Source: Lacrimispora sphenoides JCM 1415 | GTDB taxonomy: Bacteria > Bacillota > Clostridia > Lachnospirales > Lachnospiraceae | Assembly (NCBI RefSeq): GCF_900105615.1 | Contig: NZ_LT630003.1 | Coordinates: forward strand, 930,001-994,000 | Reading direction: 5' to 3' | Length of the DNA: 64,000 bases | In this document: one piece after another, positions 17,462-26,022 of the stretch | Position numbering within the stretch: position 1 is the stretch's first letter | Layout: the number at the start of each line of letters is the position of its first letter | The notes under the pieces: generated by a model | The model's database searches: none | What the model was told of the DNA's origin: nothing | Seen by the model: the letters and a program-made list of their open reading frames with translations, nothing else | Made by a program: the position numbers and the translations under genes

Positions 17462-17508
17462 ACTGCTTTTTACCAGCATTGGTTAGCAGGGAGACAGGGG
17501 ATAAAAAG

Positions 17509-17557
17509 AAGCTGTTGCTAAATAGATGAGAAATCTATATAGCGGCAGCTTTTTTTA
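17509..17557 (+). terminator. terminator of the PTS/glycosylasparaginase operon
   Basis: AAGCTGTTGCTA (17509-17520) pairs with TAGCGGCAGCTT (17540-17551) apart from two positions, and a T7 run follows. Confidence 0.85.
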
Positions 17558-17689
17558 TTGCAGGATATATGGAAAGTTCCCTATTGATAGTCAGCAATAT
17601 TTTAGATAGAATGAATCTGTCCCCTGTTTTTCGTTGGATCTTAAGCACAGCAGCCTGTGAAGGTTTAGGAATGTGCAGAAGGAGCGCTT

Positions 17690-17911
17690 ATGGTTAAAAT
17701 TGATTGCCTTGGTGATATGTGTCCGGTACCTGTTTTGAGACTAAAAAATGTTATGGATTCCATAAAAAATGGTGAGGAATGCATGTTGGTTACGGATCAT
17801 AGCTGTACAATTTCTAATATTAAATCGTTTTGCAATGCCAATCATTTGAAATATGATGCGGAAGAAGTCATTAACGGTGTATGGGAAGTCACCATTTCTG
17901 TTAACAAATAG
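17690..17911 (+). CDS. TusA-family sulfurtransferase
   Basis: This 73-residue protein has the SirA/TusA signature DCLGDMCPVPVLRLK, whose CPxP cysteine carries persulfide sulfur (or selenium) between enzymes. A second TusA-like gene lies at 19767. Its 3' end overlaps that of the LysR gene by 11 bases on the opposite strand. It has its own AGGAG-like site (GAAGGAGC). It is probably linked in function to the permease genes beyond the LysR gene. Confidence 0.88.
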   Translation: MVKIDCLGDMCPVPVLRLKNVMDSIKNGEECMLVTDHSCTISNIKSFCNANHLKYDAEEVINGVWEVTISVNK

Positions 17912-18800
17912 TTTCTTTTAATATCGCTTCCATATACTTAATAAGTTTGGACGATTCATAATTGAGAGGAACACTGCCGGCATTTTTTATGGAATAATAT
18001 TCATTATCAAACTCCAGGCATGGACATTCAACAATGCGGAGCTGTTTATTGTATAGTTCCTTTTTGATCGCCATGTAGGGAAGAAAAGCAAGCCCGAAAC
18101 CATTGATCGCAGACAGCTTAATGGATTCCGTGGATTCAAGAGCATAAGGGATATGCAGCTGATTGATGCGGACTCCGTTTTTGTTCAGCATTTTATCCAG
18201 TACCTGCCTTGTTTTTTGGGCTTTTACCAGCATCAGCAGTGGATAATGATAAAGATCCTGGCAGTCTAACTGGGAAGGAACCTTCATTTTTTCTCCTGCA
18301 ACCAGAAAAACACGGTCGGTAAATACTTTTTTGGCAGATAGATTTTTATCCTTTGGCTTGCCTATGATGATTCCCATATCGGCAACGCCTTTTGATATTT
18401 TCTCCTCTATGATTCTGCTGGACATCATCTCCATATTAAGGGTATATTCCGGATACTTGTTTTTTACATGGTAGAACGTGCATGGCAGGGCATAGGAATA
18501 TACACAGGGAGAGGCGAGGATATGTACGGTTTTATTTTGATTCTGTGCGTTGGTGATATCAACCAGCATTCTGTCATAGGACGATAAAATCTCAAGAGCG
18601 CGGTTATAAACAATCATACCGATGTTAGTCGGAATCACACCTTGATAGTTCCGTTCAAAAAGCCGCGCACTGAATTCCTGTTCCATGACTCGCAGCTGCT
18701 GGCTTAATGCGGACTGGCTGATATTCATCTGCTCGGCAGTTTTTGAGATGCTGCCGGATTCCACTATTTTTATAAACATTTTCAGGTTATGAATGTTCAT
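17901..18800 (-). CDS. LysR-family regulator
   Basis: The N-terminal winged helix (MNIHNLKMFIKIVESGSISKTAEQMNISQSALSQQLRVMEQEF) is a textbook LysR HTH. The remaining residues to 299 form the periplasmic-binding-like effector domain. It is divergent from the YeeE/TusA operon, so the operon promoter with the ATAAG-N5-CTTAT dyad at 18930 is the natural target. CysB-like sensing of a sulfur or selenium metabolite is a reasonable inference. Confidence 0.92.
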   Translation of the reverse strand: MNIHNLKMFIKIVESGSISKTAEQMNISQSALSQQLRVMEQEFSARLFERNYQGVIPTNIGMIVYNRALEILSSYDRMLVDITNAQNQNKTVHILASPCVYSYALPCTFYHVKNKYPEYTLNMEMMSSRIIEEKISKGVADMGIIIGKPKDKNLSAKKVFTDRVFLVAGEKMKVPSQLDCQDLYHYPLLMLVKAQKTRQVLDKMLNKNGVRINQLHIPYALESTESIKLSAINGFGLAFLPYMAIKKELYNKQLRIVECPCLEFDNEYYSIKNAGSVPLNYESSKLIKYMEAILKETIC

Positions 18801-18841
18801 ATTACCCCGCCTTTCTGAATATGACTATAAATCAGTCGTTC

Positions 18842-18872
18842 GAGCTGTTAAAAACTTAACAGTTCTTTTTTT
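18842..18872 (+). terminator. hairpin with T-run in LysR/YeeE spacer
   Basis: GAGCTGTTAA (18842-18851) pairs with TTAACAGTTC (18856-18865) and is followed by TTTTTTTG. It points towards the operon but lies upstream of its predicted promoter, so it may stop read-through. Confidence 0.5.
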
Positions 18873-18929
18873 GTTCTTTTATTATAGCAAATATAATTCG
18901 GTGTGGCTAGAGTGATAAAATAATGGGTT

Positions 18930-18992
18930 ATAAGTAAATCTTATGACATATCAGATTCTTGATTAACCGGATTCTGATAAGTATGGTATAAT
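18930..18992 (+). promoter_or_regulatory. LysR box and extended -10 promoter
   Basis: ATAAG-TAAAT-CTTAT (18930-18944) is a perfect dyad of the T-N11-A type bound by LysR proteins. It lies about 60 bases upstream of the expected start from the extended -10 TGGTATAAT (TATAAT at 18987-18992). No strong -35 is present, consistent with activation. Confidence 0.6.
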
Positions 18993-19051
18993 TTGAATTG
19001 TGATTTTGTTATAATATTAACAAATACTATTTTTAAGAAAGGGGGATTTAC

Positions 19052-19738
19052 GTGTCAGAGGTTAACACAAAAGTTGGTGGGGAAAGAGTGCGTAAGCCAA
19101 GAAAACCGAAAAAAAGCCAGATCCCATACGCAATTCTGGTTACAATCCTGATTATTGCTTTTGGATCTTATTTGGCAGGAGGGAGCAATAAGCTGCCTGT
19201 TTATTGGGGATTCGGTATTGCATTCGGGTATATCCTGCAGCGTTCACGTTTCTGCTTTACAGCAGCATTCCGTGATCCATGTATAACAGGAAGCACATCT
19301 GTTACAAGAGCCGTACTGGTTGCAGTTGCAGTTGGCAGCGTTGGTTTCTGGGCAATTAAGTATGCTGGTGTATTGGCAAATGCGGATTCCAATCTCAACA
19401 TGGTTGGCGTAGCGCCTATCGGTTTACCCTTGGCTGTTGGTGCGGTCCTGTTTGGAATCGGAATGGTCATTGCCGGCGGCTGTGCATCCGGAACCTTGAT
19501 GCGCGTTGGAGAGGGCTTTACCATGCAAATGCTGTCTTTGGTATTTTTCATAGCAGGCTCTTTCTGGGGTGCACATGATATGAACTTCTGGAGCAAATTC
19601 AATACAAATGCTCCGAAGATCTTTTTACCGGACGTGTTTGGCTGGTTTGGTGCAATCGTTGTACAGGGATTGATCATTGTGCTGTTATACATAGCGGCTG
19701 TCAAATGGCAGGAAAAGAAAATGGGAAGTGCAGAATAA
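19052..19738 (+). CDS. YeeE/YedE-family permease, N-terminal-type half
   Basis: This 228-residue membrane protein has the paired glycine/cysteine motifs of the YeeE/YedE (TsuA-like) family: QRSRFCFTAAFRD near residue 64 and GGCASGTLMRVGEGF near 143, each in a membrane segment. TsuA imports thiosulfate; YedE relatives are linked to selenium. Full-length TsuA is about 330-350 residues, and here the protein appears divided between this gene and the one at 20014. The start is GTG with AAGGGGG upstream. It is the first gene of a four-gene operon. Confidence 0.85.
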   Translation: MSEVNTKVGGERVRKPRKPKKSQIPYAILVTILIIAFGSYLAGGSNKLPVYWGFGIAFGYILQRSRFCFTAAFRDPCITGSTSVTRAVLVAVAVGSVGFWAIKYAGVLANADSNLNMVGVAPIGLPLAVGAVLFGIGMVIAGGCASGTLMRVGEGFTMQMLSLVFFIAGSFWGAHDMNFWSKFNTNAPKIFLPDVFGWFGAIVVQGLIIVLLYIAAVKWQEKKMGSAE

Positions 19739-19766
19739 AATAATTTAAAATTAAAGGAGAAATAAA

Positions 19767-19994
19767 ATGGCTGAATTTACATTAGATTGTCTGGGAGAGG
19801 CTTGTCCAGTCCCGCTTATGAAAACTGAGAAAAAAATCAATGAATTATCTGTAGGAGACGTTCTTGCTGTATCCATCGATCACAGCTGTGCAATGAAGAA
19901 TATTCCTGAGTGGGCAAGAAAACAGGGACATAACGTAGAAATTGAAGAAGTAGATGATGGAGAATGGGAAATTGTCATCGAGAAGACGAAGTAG
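19767..19994 (+). CDS. TusA-family sulfurtransferase
   Basis: This 75-residue protein has DCLGEACPVPLMKTEKKI, with the CPxP persulfide-carrying cysteine. It is encoded between the two YeeE/YedE half-permeases, as TsuB accompanies TsuA. It would accept sulfur (or selenium) on the cytoplasmic side. A strong AAAGGAG ribosome site precedes it. Confidence 0.9.
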   Translation: MAEFTLDCLGEACPVPLMKTEKKINELSVGDVLAVSIDHSCAMKNIPEWARKQGHNVEIEEVDDGEWEIVIEKTK

Positions 19995-20013
19995 ATAACT
20001 TCTGTGAAAGCAG

Positions 20014-20571
20014 GTGAATAAATTGAAACAATTTTTTATTAAGCTTGGCGATCATCCCATTTACAAAAAGCTGTTAAAAGAACCCTTAACATACGTGGCC
20101 GGTGCTGTATTGCTTGCAGTATTTCAAATTGCCCATTTTGCAGCTCTTGGCAGCGGCTGGGGCGTAACAAGCGCATTTGCCAACTGGGGCACATGGATCT
20201 ACAAGGCTCTTGGCGGTGACGCAAGCGGCTGGGTATATTATGCCTCAGAAAAGATGCAGAAGGAACTAAATACCAGCTTTCTGGCAGACGGTGCTTCCAT
20301 CCGCAATCTGGGCATTGTACTGGGTGCTTTTGCGGCAACGTTATTTGCATCACAGTTTAAGATCAAGAAGATCAAATCTTTACGTCAGGTAATAGCGGCT
20401 ATTCTTGGTGGTTTGTTAATGGGCTATGGAGCAAGACTTGCAAATGGATGTAATATTGGAGCGTTATTTACCGCAATTTCATCCTTTTCCTTATCCGGAT
20501 GGGTATTCGGTGCATTTCTGCTGGTAGGAGCTTTTCTGGGAAGCAAATTATTAGCCAAATATTTTATGTAA
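20014..20571 (+). CDS. YeeE/YedE-family permease, second half
   Basis: This 185-residue membrane protein has the motif GYGARLANGCNIGALFTAISSFSLSGWVFG, the second conserved cysteine-containing repeat of the family. With the 228-residue product upstream it probably forms one transporter. The start is uncertain: GTG at 20014, or TTG at 20023, which has AGGTGA five bases before it. An imperfect hairpin (GGGGCGATCA/TGATTGCCCC, 20582-20605) separates it from the next gene. Confidence 0.82.
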   Translation: MNKLKQFFIKLGDHPIYKKLLKEPLTYVAGAVLLAVFQIAHFAALGSGWGVTSAFANWGTWIYKALGGDASGWVYYASEKMQKELNTSFLADGASIRNLGIVLGAFAATLFASQFKIKKIKSLRQVIAAILGGLLMGYGARLANGCNIGALFTAISSFSLSGWVFGAFLLVGAFLGSKLLAKYFM

Positions 20572-20644
20572 TTTGTAATCATGGGGCGATCATATTGATT
20601 GCCCCTATAAAAATATAAGAATATTCAGAGAGGAACAGGTTGCA

Positions 20645-21865
20645 ATGACTAAAAAAACAGAATCATATGACGTTGTAATTATAGGGGGCGGAGCAGCCGG
20701 CTTAACTGCAGGGATATATTGCGGCAGAGCCAAGCTGAAAACATTGATCATAGAAAAAACTCTGGTAGGCGGGCTTGCCACATATACCAATGAAATAGAG
20801 AACTATCCCGGTTTTCCGGATGGGGCGACAGGCCTTGGACTGATGGAATTATTTCATAAACAGGCGAAAAAGTTCGGTGTGGAGTTTAAATTAACTGATG
20901 TAAAATCCGTATCTCTGGAAGGAGATATCAAGCAGGTAGAGACGTTTCGTACCATTTACCAGGCAAAGGTTGTAATTGTCGGAAGCGGCGGCAAGCCACG
21001 TTTGACCGGTGCCAAAAATGAGGATTTATATCTTTATGACAAAGGTATCTCTTTCTGTGCCACCTGTGACGCAGCGGCAAACACCGGAAAGACTGTTATG
21101 GTCATCGGAAGCGGAGATGCAGCCATTGAAGAAGGTATATTTTTAACTAAATTTGCAGATAAAGTTATGGTATCTGTCATGCATGAGAATGGTAAAATGG
21201 ACTGTAACGAGATTGCAAAGGCACAGGCACTGGCAAATCCGAAAATGGAATTTATCTGGAATACGGTTGTGGACAGCTTTGAAGGAGACGAAAGGCTGAA
21301 CACAGTTGTTTTAAAAAATGTGAAAACAGAGGAAAAAGTTCCCGTTCACGTGGACAGCTGTTTCCTGTTTATCGGCTATCTGCCAAATACAGAAATATTC
21401 CGTGATATTCTGGACATGAACCGAGGCGGTTATCTGTTAACAAATGAACGGATGGAGACAAACATCCCCGGAGTATTTGCAGTGGGAGATGTACGGGACA
21501 AATACTTAAAGCAGGTTGCAACAGCGGTAGGAGACGGTGCCGTTGCCGGATACGGCGCAGAAAAATATGTATCGGAAAGTGAAATATTTGAAAAGCAGAT
21601 TATGAATGAAGGAAAATCTTCGCTGGCATACATATATAATGCAATTGATCCCCAGGCAAGAGAACTGCTGCCGGTTTTCAAAGAGTTTGAACAGGATCAC
21701 AGCGATATCCGGGTATCCTGCATCGATGTTTATAAATCAGATGGCATTGCAAAACGGCTTGATGTTGAGAGTACACCCTGTTTCGTCTGGATCAAAGATG
21801 GACAGATTAAGGAGAAGTATTACGGTGAAATAACTCCGGAGCGCATAAACAGCATTTGCAAATAG
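20645..21865 (+). CDS. thioredoxin-reductase-like flavoprotein fused to a Trx-like domain
   Basis: Residues 1-305 are a thioredoxin reductase: FAD motif GGGAAGLTAG, redox pair CATC (Cys138/Cys141), NAD(P) motif GSGDAA and late FAD motif VFAVGDVRDK. Residues 315-406 look like a thioredoxin fold (LELLPVFKEFEQDH, DVYKSDGIAKRLDVESTPCFVWIKDG). The usual WCGPC site reads AIDPQAR, so this appended domain has no CxxC. As the last gene of the sulfur operon, it likely supplies reducing power for handling imported thiosulfate or selenium species, or for releasing sulfur from TusA persulfide. The substrate is inferred. Confidence 0.88.
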   Translation: MTKKTESYDVVIIGGGAAGLTAGIYCGRAKLKTLIIEKTLVGGLATYTNEIENYPGFPDGATGLGLMELFHKQAKKFGVEFKLTDVKSVSLEGDIKQVETFRTIYQAKVVIVGSGGKPRLTGAKNEDLYLYDKGISFCATCDAAANTGKTVMVIGSGDAAIEEGIFLTKFADKVMVSVMHENGKMDCNEIAKAQALANPKMEFIWNTVVDSFEGDERLNTVVLKNVKTEEKVPVHVDSCFLFIGYLPNTEIFRDILDMNRGGYLLTNERMETNIPGVFAVGDVRDKYLKQVATAVGDGAVAGYGAEKYVSESEIFEKQIMNEGKSSLAYIYNAIDPQARELLPVFKEFEQDHSDIRVSCIDVYKSDGIAKRLDVESTPCFVWIKDGQIKEKYYGEITPERINSICK

Positions 21866-21893
21866 GAAAAAAATTGATCAGGTTCTTATTGAA

Positions 21894-21933
21894 ACGTCCT
21901 GCGGCCAGTTTGGCCCAGGGCGTATGTTTTTTT
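21894..21933 (+). terminator. terminator of the YeeE/TusA/TrxR operon
   Basis: ACGTCCTG-GGCC pairs with GGCC-CAGGGCGT (one internal mismatch), followed by ATG and seven T. Confidence 0.75.
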
Positions 21934-21990
21934 GTTGTACATAGGAAGTGTTTATGATAAATTTGGTGGAATCATAAGATAAAAAGAAAA

Positions 21991-22020
21991 ATGCCCCAAA
22001 ATTTAAATTTTGGGACATTT
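21991..22020 (-). terminator. terminator, best read on the minus strand
   Basis: A 30-base near-perfect palindrome (core CCCAAAATTTAAATTTTGGG). On the minus strand it runs into ATTTTTCTTTTT. It closes the mini-ORF unit at 22063-22106. Confidence 0.65.
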
Positions 22021-22062
22021 TTCGCACTTAGGGTTAAGCTGTTAACAACACTTCGCTAACAG

Positions 22063-22092
22063 CTAAACTGTTATTTCCGCATTGCCATCCAT
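22063..22092 (-). CDS. nine-codon mini-ORF with strong ribosome site
   Basis: On the minus strand, GGAGGT (22106-22101) lies eight bases before an ATG that opens MDGNAEITV, then TAG. The sequence after the stop can form two alternative hairpins: AACAG with CTGTT, or GCTGTTA with TTAACAGC. The terminator at 21991-22020 follows. There is no downstream gene on that strand, so this may be a leader-peptide-like or peptide-coding small RNA. Translation is unproven. The rest of 21934-22385 shows no larger gene. Confidence 0.35.
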   Translation of the reverse strand: MDGNAEITV

Positions 22093-22385
22093 AGCTTGAC
22101 ACCTCCGTCTATAATGATGTGTTTTTGAACACAATGTTATTATGAGCATAATCTAAAAAAATATGATGGAAATATTTAGAAAATAAAAAAATGCAGGTGC
22201 AGACAGCAAATTAAGTTATCAGCCTTTGTTTAACCTCATCAAATATCGGAGCGGATTGCGTATATCAATTGACTGCAAAAGAAAAACTCTGAAATTATTA
22301 ACTTTCGGCATCTTGCGTGATATACTATATTTTATCACATTTGGCAATGATTTCAGGAATAAGATTATATTGGAAGCAGAGGAGA

Positions 22386-24107
22386 ATGATGAAATTATAT
22401 AGCAAATATTTCAGAAGATATAAAAAGCCGTTTTTCATAGCCGTTTTGTGCGTGACGCTGGAAGCGGTCTGCGATTTGCTTGGACCGACGCTGATGTCAC
22501 ATATCGTAAACAGCGGAATTGAAAAAGGTTCTCTGCCAGAGGTTTACCACTGGGGCATGCTGATGCTCCTTGTAACTTTGATAGGCGCTTGCTTTGCTGT
22601 TGCCCGAAATATATTGGCAAGCCGCGTTTCTCAAAGTATGGGAGCGGATTTGCGGGCAGACTTATTTGAGAAAATCATGTCTTTTTCGGAAGTAAGTGCA
22701 GATAAGATTGAAAGCGGTTCGCTCATAACCAGGATGACAAATGATACCTCTCAAATTATACAATTTGTAAATGGAATGATGCGTATTTTTCTTAAGGCTC
22801 CTGTTGTCTGTATCGGCAGCATGGTGCTGGCAAGCCTGCTCAATATCCGGCTTAGTCTCATCATATATGGAGTAGTAGCTGTTGTTACCATATTAATTTA
22901 TTTTAGCATGAAAATCAGCTATTCAAGATTCTACCAGCTGCAAAAGTCTATGGATCAGGTTAATTCAAAGGTACAGGAATATCTGATCGGTGTGCGGCTC
23001 GTCAAAGCATTTGGTACTTTTGGAAAGGAAAAAGATAAATTTGAAGAGGCCAACCAGAATTTAATGCAGAAAGGGATCTCCTCCCAAATGGTCAATACAG
23101 TCATCTCACCTCTTTTAACACTGGCTGTGGGAATCGGAACAGCGGTTGTGATTTATATTGGCAGCAGACTATTTACAATGGACCTTGCTAATACAGGAGA
23201 TATTACGGCATTTACAATCTATATGGCACAGATACTTTCCTCTCTGATTATGATAACGAATGTATTTACCATGTTCGTCCGTACCAAAGCTTCTACGGCC
23301 CGGATCGGTGAAGTATTTGGCTGTGAAGAAGATTGTTTAAGAAGTTATGAAAACAGAAAACTGAGTGGGAAAATCACTTTTGAAAATGTTACCTTTGCTT
23401 ATCCAAACGGCAGCGGAGTTCCGGCAATCAAAGATCTTTCTTTCTCCGTAAACAGCGGGGAAAGCCTTGCGATTATCGGCCCCACCGGGAGCGGAAAATC
23501 AACGATTACCTGGCTTCTGCTTCGTTTTTATGATGTGGACAGCGGAAAAATAATTCTGGACGATTACGAGATTAAAATGCTGGGTTCGGATGAAGTACGG
23601 AGTAATGTAGCGGTGGTTCCGCAGAAACCGATGCTGTTTTCGGGATCAGTAGGGGATAATCTTAAATGGGGGGATAAGCACGCCGCCACTGATGAGCTTC
23701 GGCAGGCCGCCGATAAAGCACAGGCAGACTTTATCATGCAGATGCCTGATGGTTATGACAGTATTCTTGGAAGCGGCGGAGTTAATTTATCCGGAGGGCA
23801 GAAGCAGCGTCTATCCATTGCCAGAGGGATCCTGAAAAAAGCTTCTATACTGATTTTAGATGACGCGACCAGTGCGCTTGATGCCGTTACCGAGGCAAAG
23901 GTAAGGGAAGGTCTTAAGGATAAAGAGTTAAAACAGACTGTGATTATGATCACACAGCGCTGCGGAACTGCCATGTCCGCGGATAAAATTCTGGTTATGG
24001 AGAATGGCCGGAACGTGGGCTTTGGCACTCATGAAGAATTAATGGAGTCCTGTGAAGTTTACCAGGATATCTATCACACGCAGATTGAAAGCGGTAGGGA
24101 GGCATAA
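22386..24107 (+). CDS. heterodimeric ABC exporter, degenerate-site subunit
   Basis: This protein has six membrane segments in its first 320 residues and an ATP-binding domain after that: Walker A GPTGSGKST, signature LSGGQKQR and Walker B ILILDDATSALD. The catalytic glutamate after Walker B is Asp, and the H-loop reads ITQR where His is normal. That is the pattern of the degenerate partner in TM287/288- or LmrCD-type exporters. Of two adjacent ATGs, 22386/22389, either fits the AGAGGAG site; in-frame upstream starts fall in the likely promoter. It is followed three bases later by its partner. Confidence 0.9.
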   Translation: MMKLYSKYFRRYKKPFFIAVLCVTLEAVCDLLGPTLMSHIVNSGIEKGSLPEVYHWGMLMLLVTLIGACFAVARNILASRVSQSMGADLRADLFEKIMSFSEVSADKIESGSLITRMTNDTSQIIQFVNGMMRIFLKAPVVCIGSMVLASLLNIRLSLIIYGVVAVVTILIYFSMKISYSRFYQLQKSMDQVNSKVQEYLIGVRLVKAFGTFGKEKDKFEEANQNLMQKGISSQMVNTVISPLLTLAVGIGTAVVIYIGSRLFTMDLANTGDITAFTIYMAQILSSLIMITNVFTMFVRTKASTARIGEVFGCEEDCLRSYENRKLSGKITFENVTFAYPNGSGVPAIKDLSFSVNSGESLAIIGPTGSGKSTITWLLLRFYDVDSGKIILDDYEIKMLGSDEVRSNVAVVPQKPMLFSGSVGDNLKWGDKHAATDELRQAADKAQADFIMQMPDGYDSILGSGGVNLSGGQKQRLSIARGILKKASILILDDATSALDAVTEAKVREGLKDKELKQTVIMITQRCGTAMSADKILVMENGRNVGFGTHEELMESCEVYQDIYHTQIESGREA

Positions 24108-24110
24108 TGT

Positions 24111-25955
24111 ATGGCAGAAAAATACAGTCAGCAACAGCCAAAAGTACCGACGATGAGTCAGCGTCCGGGAGGCGGAAGGAATCGTTTTGCTCCGACTGCA
24201 AAACCCAAGAATGCAAAAGGAACGCTGCTTCGGATTGTTAAAATCTATATGCGGTGGGGGAAGACCATATTTGCGGCAATCCTTCTGACCATCCTCTCTT
24301 CCTTGATATCAGTAGCGATTCCATATTATGTGGGTAAAACCTTCAATACCTTTGATATTACGAACAGGGGTGTGGACTCCGCCAAGCTGGTTTCACTGCT
24401 TATCATCATATTAAGTTTCTATCTGATCAACTGGCTGCTTCATTTAATTAATGGTGTAATGATGCTGCGGATCTCCCAGAAGCTGGTTTTTACGCTTCGT
24501 ATGGAATTTTTTGAGAAAATGCAGAAGCTTCCCCTTGAATTTTACGACACTCGGTCTCATGGGGATACCATGAGCAGAATTACAAATGACGTGGACAATA
24601 TCAGTTCCACCATAGCACAGACAACAACACAGCTGATCTCCAGCATCTTAACTCTGGTGGGTTCTCTTGCAGTCATGATCCGTTTGAACATGCCGCTTAC
24701 CTTTACGGTTCTGCTGTGCGTGCCGTTAGTTTCCTTATTGACAAAAACGATTGCCACCAAAAGCCGTGCTTACTTTTTGGCACAGCAGAGAAGCCTTGGA
24801 GCACTAAACGGTGTCATCGAAGAGAACATTCTTGGTTTAAAAATGGTGAAAGCCTTTGACAGACAAGAGGATGTCATTCAGCAGTTTAAAGAAATTAACG
24901 AGCGCTTATGTGAAAGCAGCAGTAAAGCCCAGGTTTGGTCCGGTTATATGATGCCGTTAATGAATGTCATTAATAATTTTGTATTTGCTGTTGTTGCAAT
25001 CTTAGGTGGTATCTTATCGGTAAGCTATGGCCTGAAAGTAGGTACGGTAGTGAGCTTTTTAAGTTATTCAAAGCAGTTTGCACAACCGCTTAATTCGGTG
25101 GCAGGAATGTTTAATACGATACAATCTGCACTGGCAGGAGCCGAGCGGGTTTTTGAAATACTCGATCATGAGGAAGAAACTGAAGATCATATGGATGCAG
25201 TTGAGATCCAACATCCGGTCGGAGAAGTTTCCTTTCATAATGTGTGTTTTTCTTATGATAAAACAAAGCCGATTCTAAAAAACATAAGTTTTCACGTAAA
25301 TCCAGGAGAGGTCATTGCATTAATCGGGGAAACAGGTGCTGGTAAAACCACAATTGTCAATCTTTTAACAAGATTTTATGATGCGGACAGCGGTGAAATC
25401 ATGATTGACAAGGTACCGATTACCCATATCAAACGGGACAATTTAAGAAGATGCTTTTCCGTTGTGCTTCAGGATACCAGTCTCTTCAGCGGAACGATCA
25501 TGGACAATATCCGTTACTCCAAGAATGATGCCACGGAGGAAGAAGTGATCCAAGCGGCGAAATTTGCCCATGCCCACGACTTTATCGATAAGCTTCCGAA
25601 AGGTTATGAGACGAATGTCTCCGCAGCTACCGATAATTTAAGTCAGGGACAGAGACAGCTGATATCCATTGCAAGAGCCGTTCTATGTGACAGCCCGATT
25701 TTGATCCTTGATGAAGCAACAAGCAGTGTTGATACCAAGACGGAGAAGGAGATACAAAAGGCCTTGGTCAGTCTCATGCAGAACCGGACCAGCTTTTTGA
25801 TAGCCCATCGTCTTTCAACCATCCGCGATGCGGACCACATCATGGTAATTGGTGACGGGCAGATCCTGGAAAATGGAAATCACCAAAGCCTGATGAACGA
25901 GAAAGGCCGGTATTATGAAATGGTTATGAGTCAGATGGGGAAGTCGCTCCAATAA
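24111..25955 (+). CDS. heterodimeric ABC exporter, canonical subunit
   Basis: This 614-residue half-transporter has a hydrophilic N-terminal extension of about 45 residues, six membrane segments and an ATPase domain: Walker A GETGAGKTT, signature LSQGQRQL, Walker B ILILDEATSSVD and H-loop LIAHRLST. The catalytic Glu and His are present, complementing the upstream subunit. The slightly altered signature LSQGQ is also usual for this type of partner. Substrates are commonly drugs or lipids; no specific substrate can be read. GGGAGG precedes the start. Confidence 0.92.
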   Translation: MAEKYSQQQPKVPTMSQRPGGGRNRFAPTAKPKNAKGTLLRIVKIYMRWGKTIFAAILLTILSSLISVAIPYYVGKTFNTFDITNRGVDSAKLVSLLIIILSFYLINWLLHLINGVMMLRISQKLVFTLRMEFFEKMQKLPLEFYDTRSHGDTMSRITNDVDNISSTIAQTTTQLISSILTLVGSLAVMIRLNMPLTFTVLLCVPLVSLLTKTIATKSRAYFLAQQRSLGALNGVIEENILGLKMVKAFDRQEDVIQQFKEINERLCESSSKAQVWSGYMMPLMNVINNFVFAVVAILGGILSVSYGLKVGTVVSFLSYSKQFAQPLNSVAGMFNTIQSALAGAERVFEILDHEEETEDHMDAVEIQHPVGEVSFHNVCFSYDKTKPILKNISFHVNPGEVIALIGETGAGKTTIVNLLTRFYDADSGEIMIDKVPITHIKRDNLRRCFSVVLQDTSLFSGTIMDNIRYSKNDATEEEVIQAAKFAHAHDFIDKLPKGYETNVSAATDNLSQGQRQLISIARAVLCDSPILILDEATSSVDTKTEKEIQKALVSLMQNRTSFLIAHRLSTIRDADHIMVIGDGQILENGNHQSLMNEKGRYYEMVMSQMGKSLQ

Positions 25956-26022
25956 GGCAATGAAACAGACGGGAAATGCAGTGATTACAGGCGAGACCGC
26001 GCAGCAGTATCTTCCCAATGCG

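Noticed and set aside
17494..17630. ACAGGGGA/TCCCCTGT inverted repeats flanking the terminator after the dipeptidase gene
   Set aside because: Considered as ends of a small mobile element, but no target duplication, transposase or longer terminal repeat is present.
22063..22092. Stop-codon read-through (for example pyrrolysine) extending the mini-ORF past TAG
   Set aside because: Only six codons lie before the next stop and nothing else in the window hints at TAG recoding.
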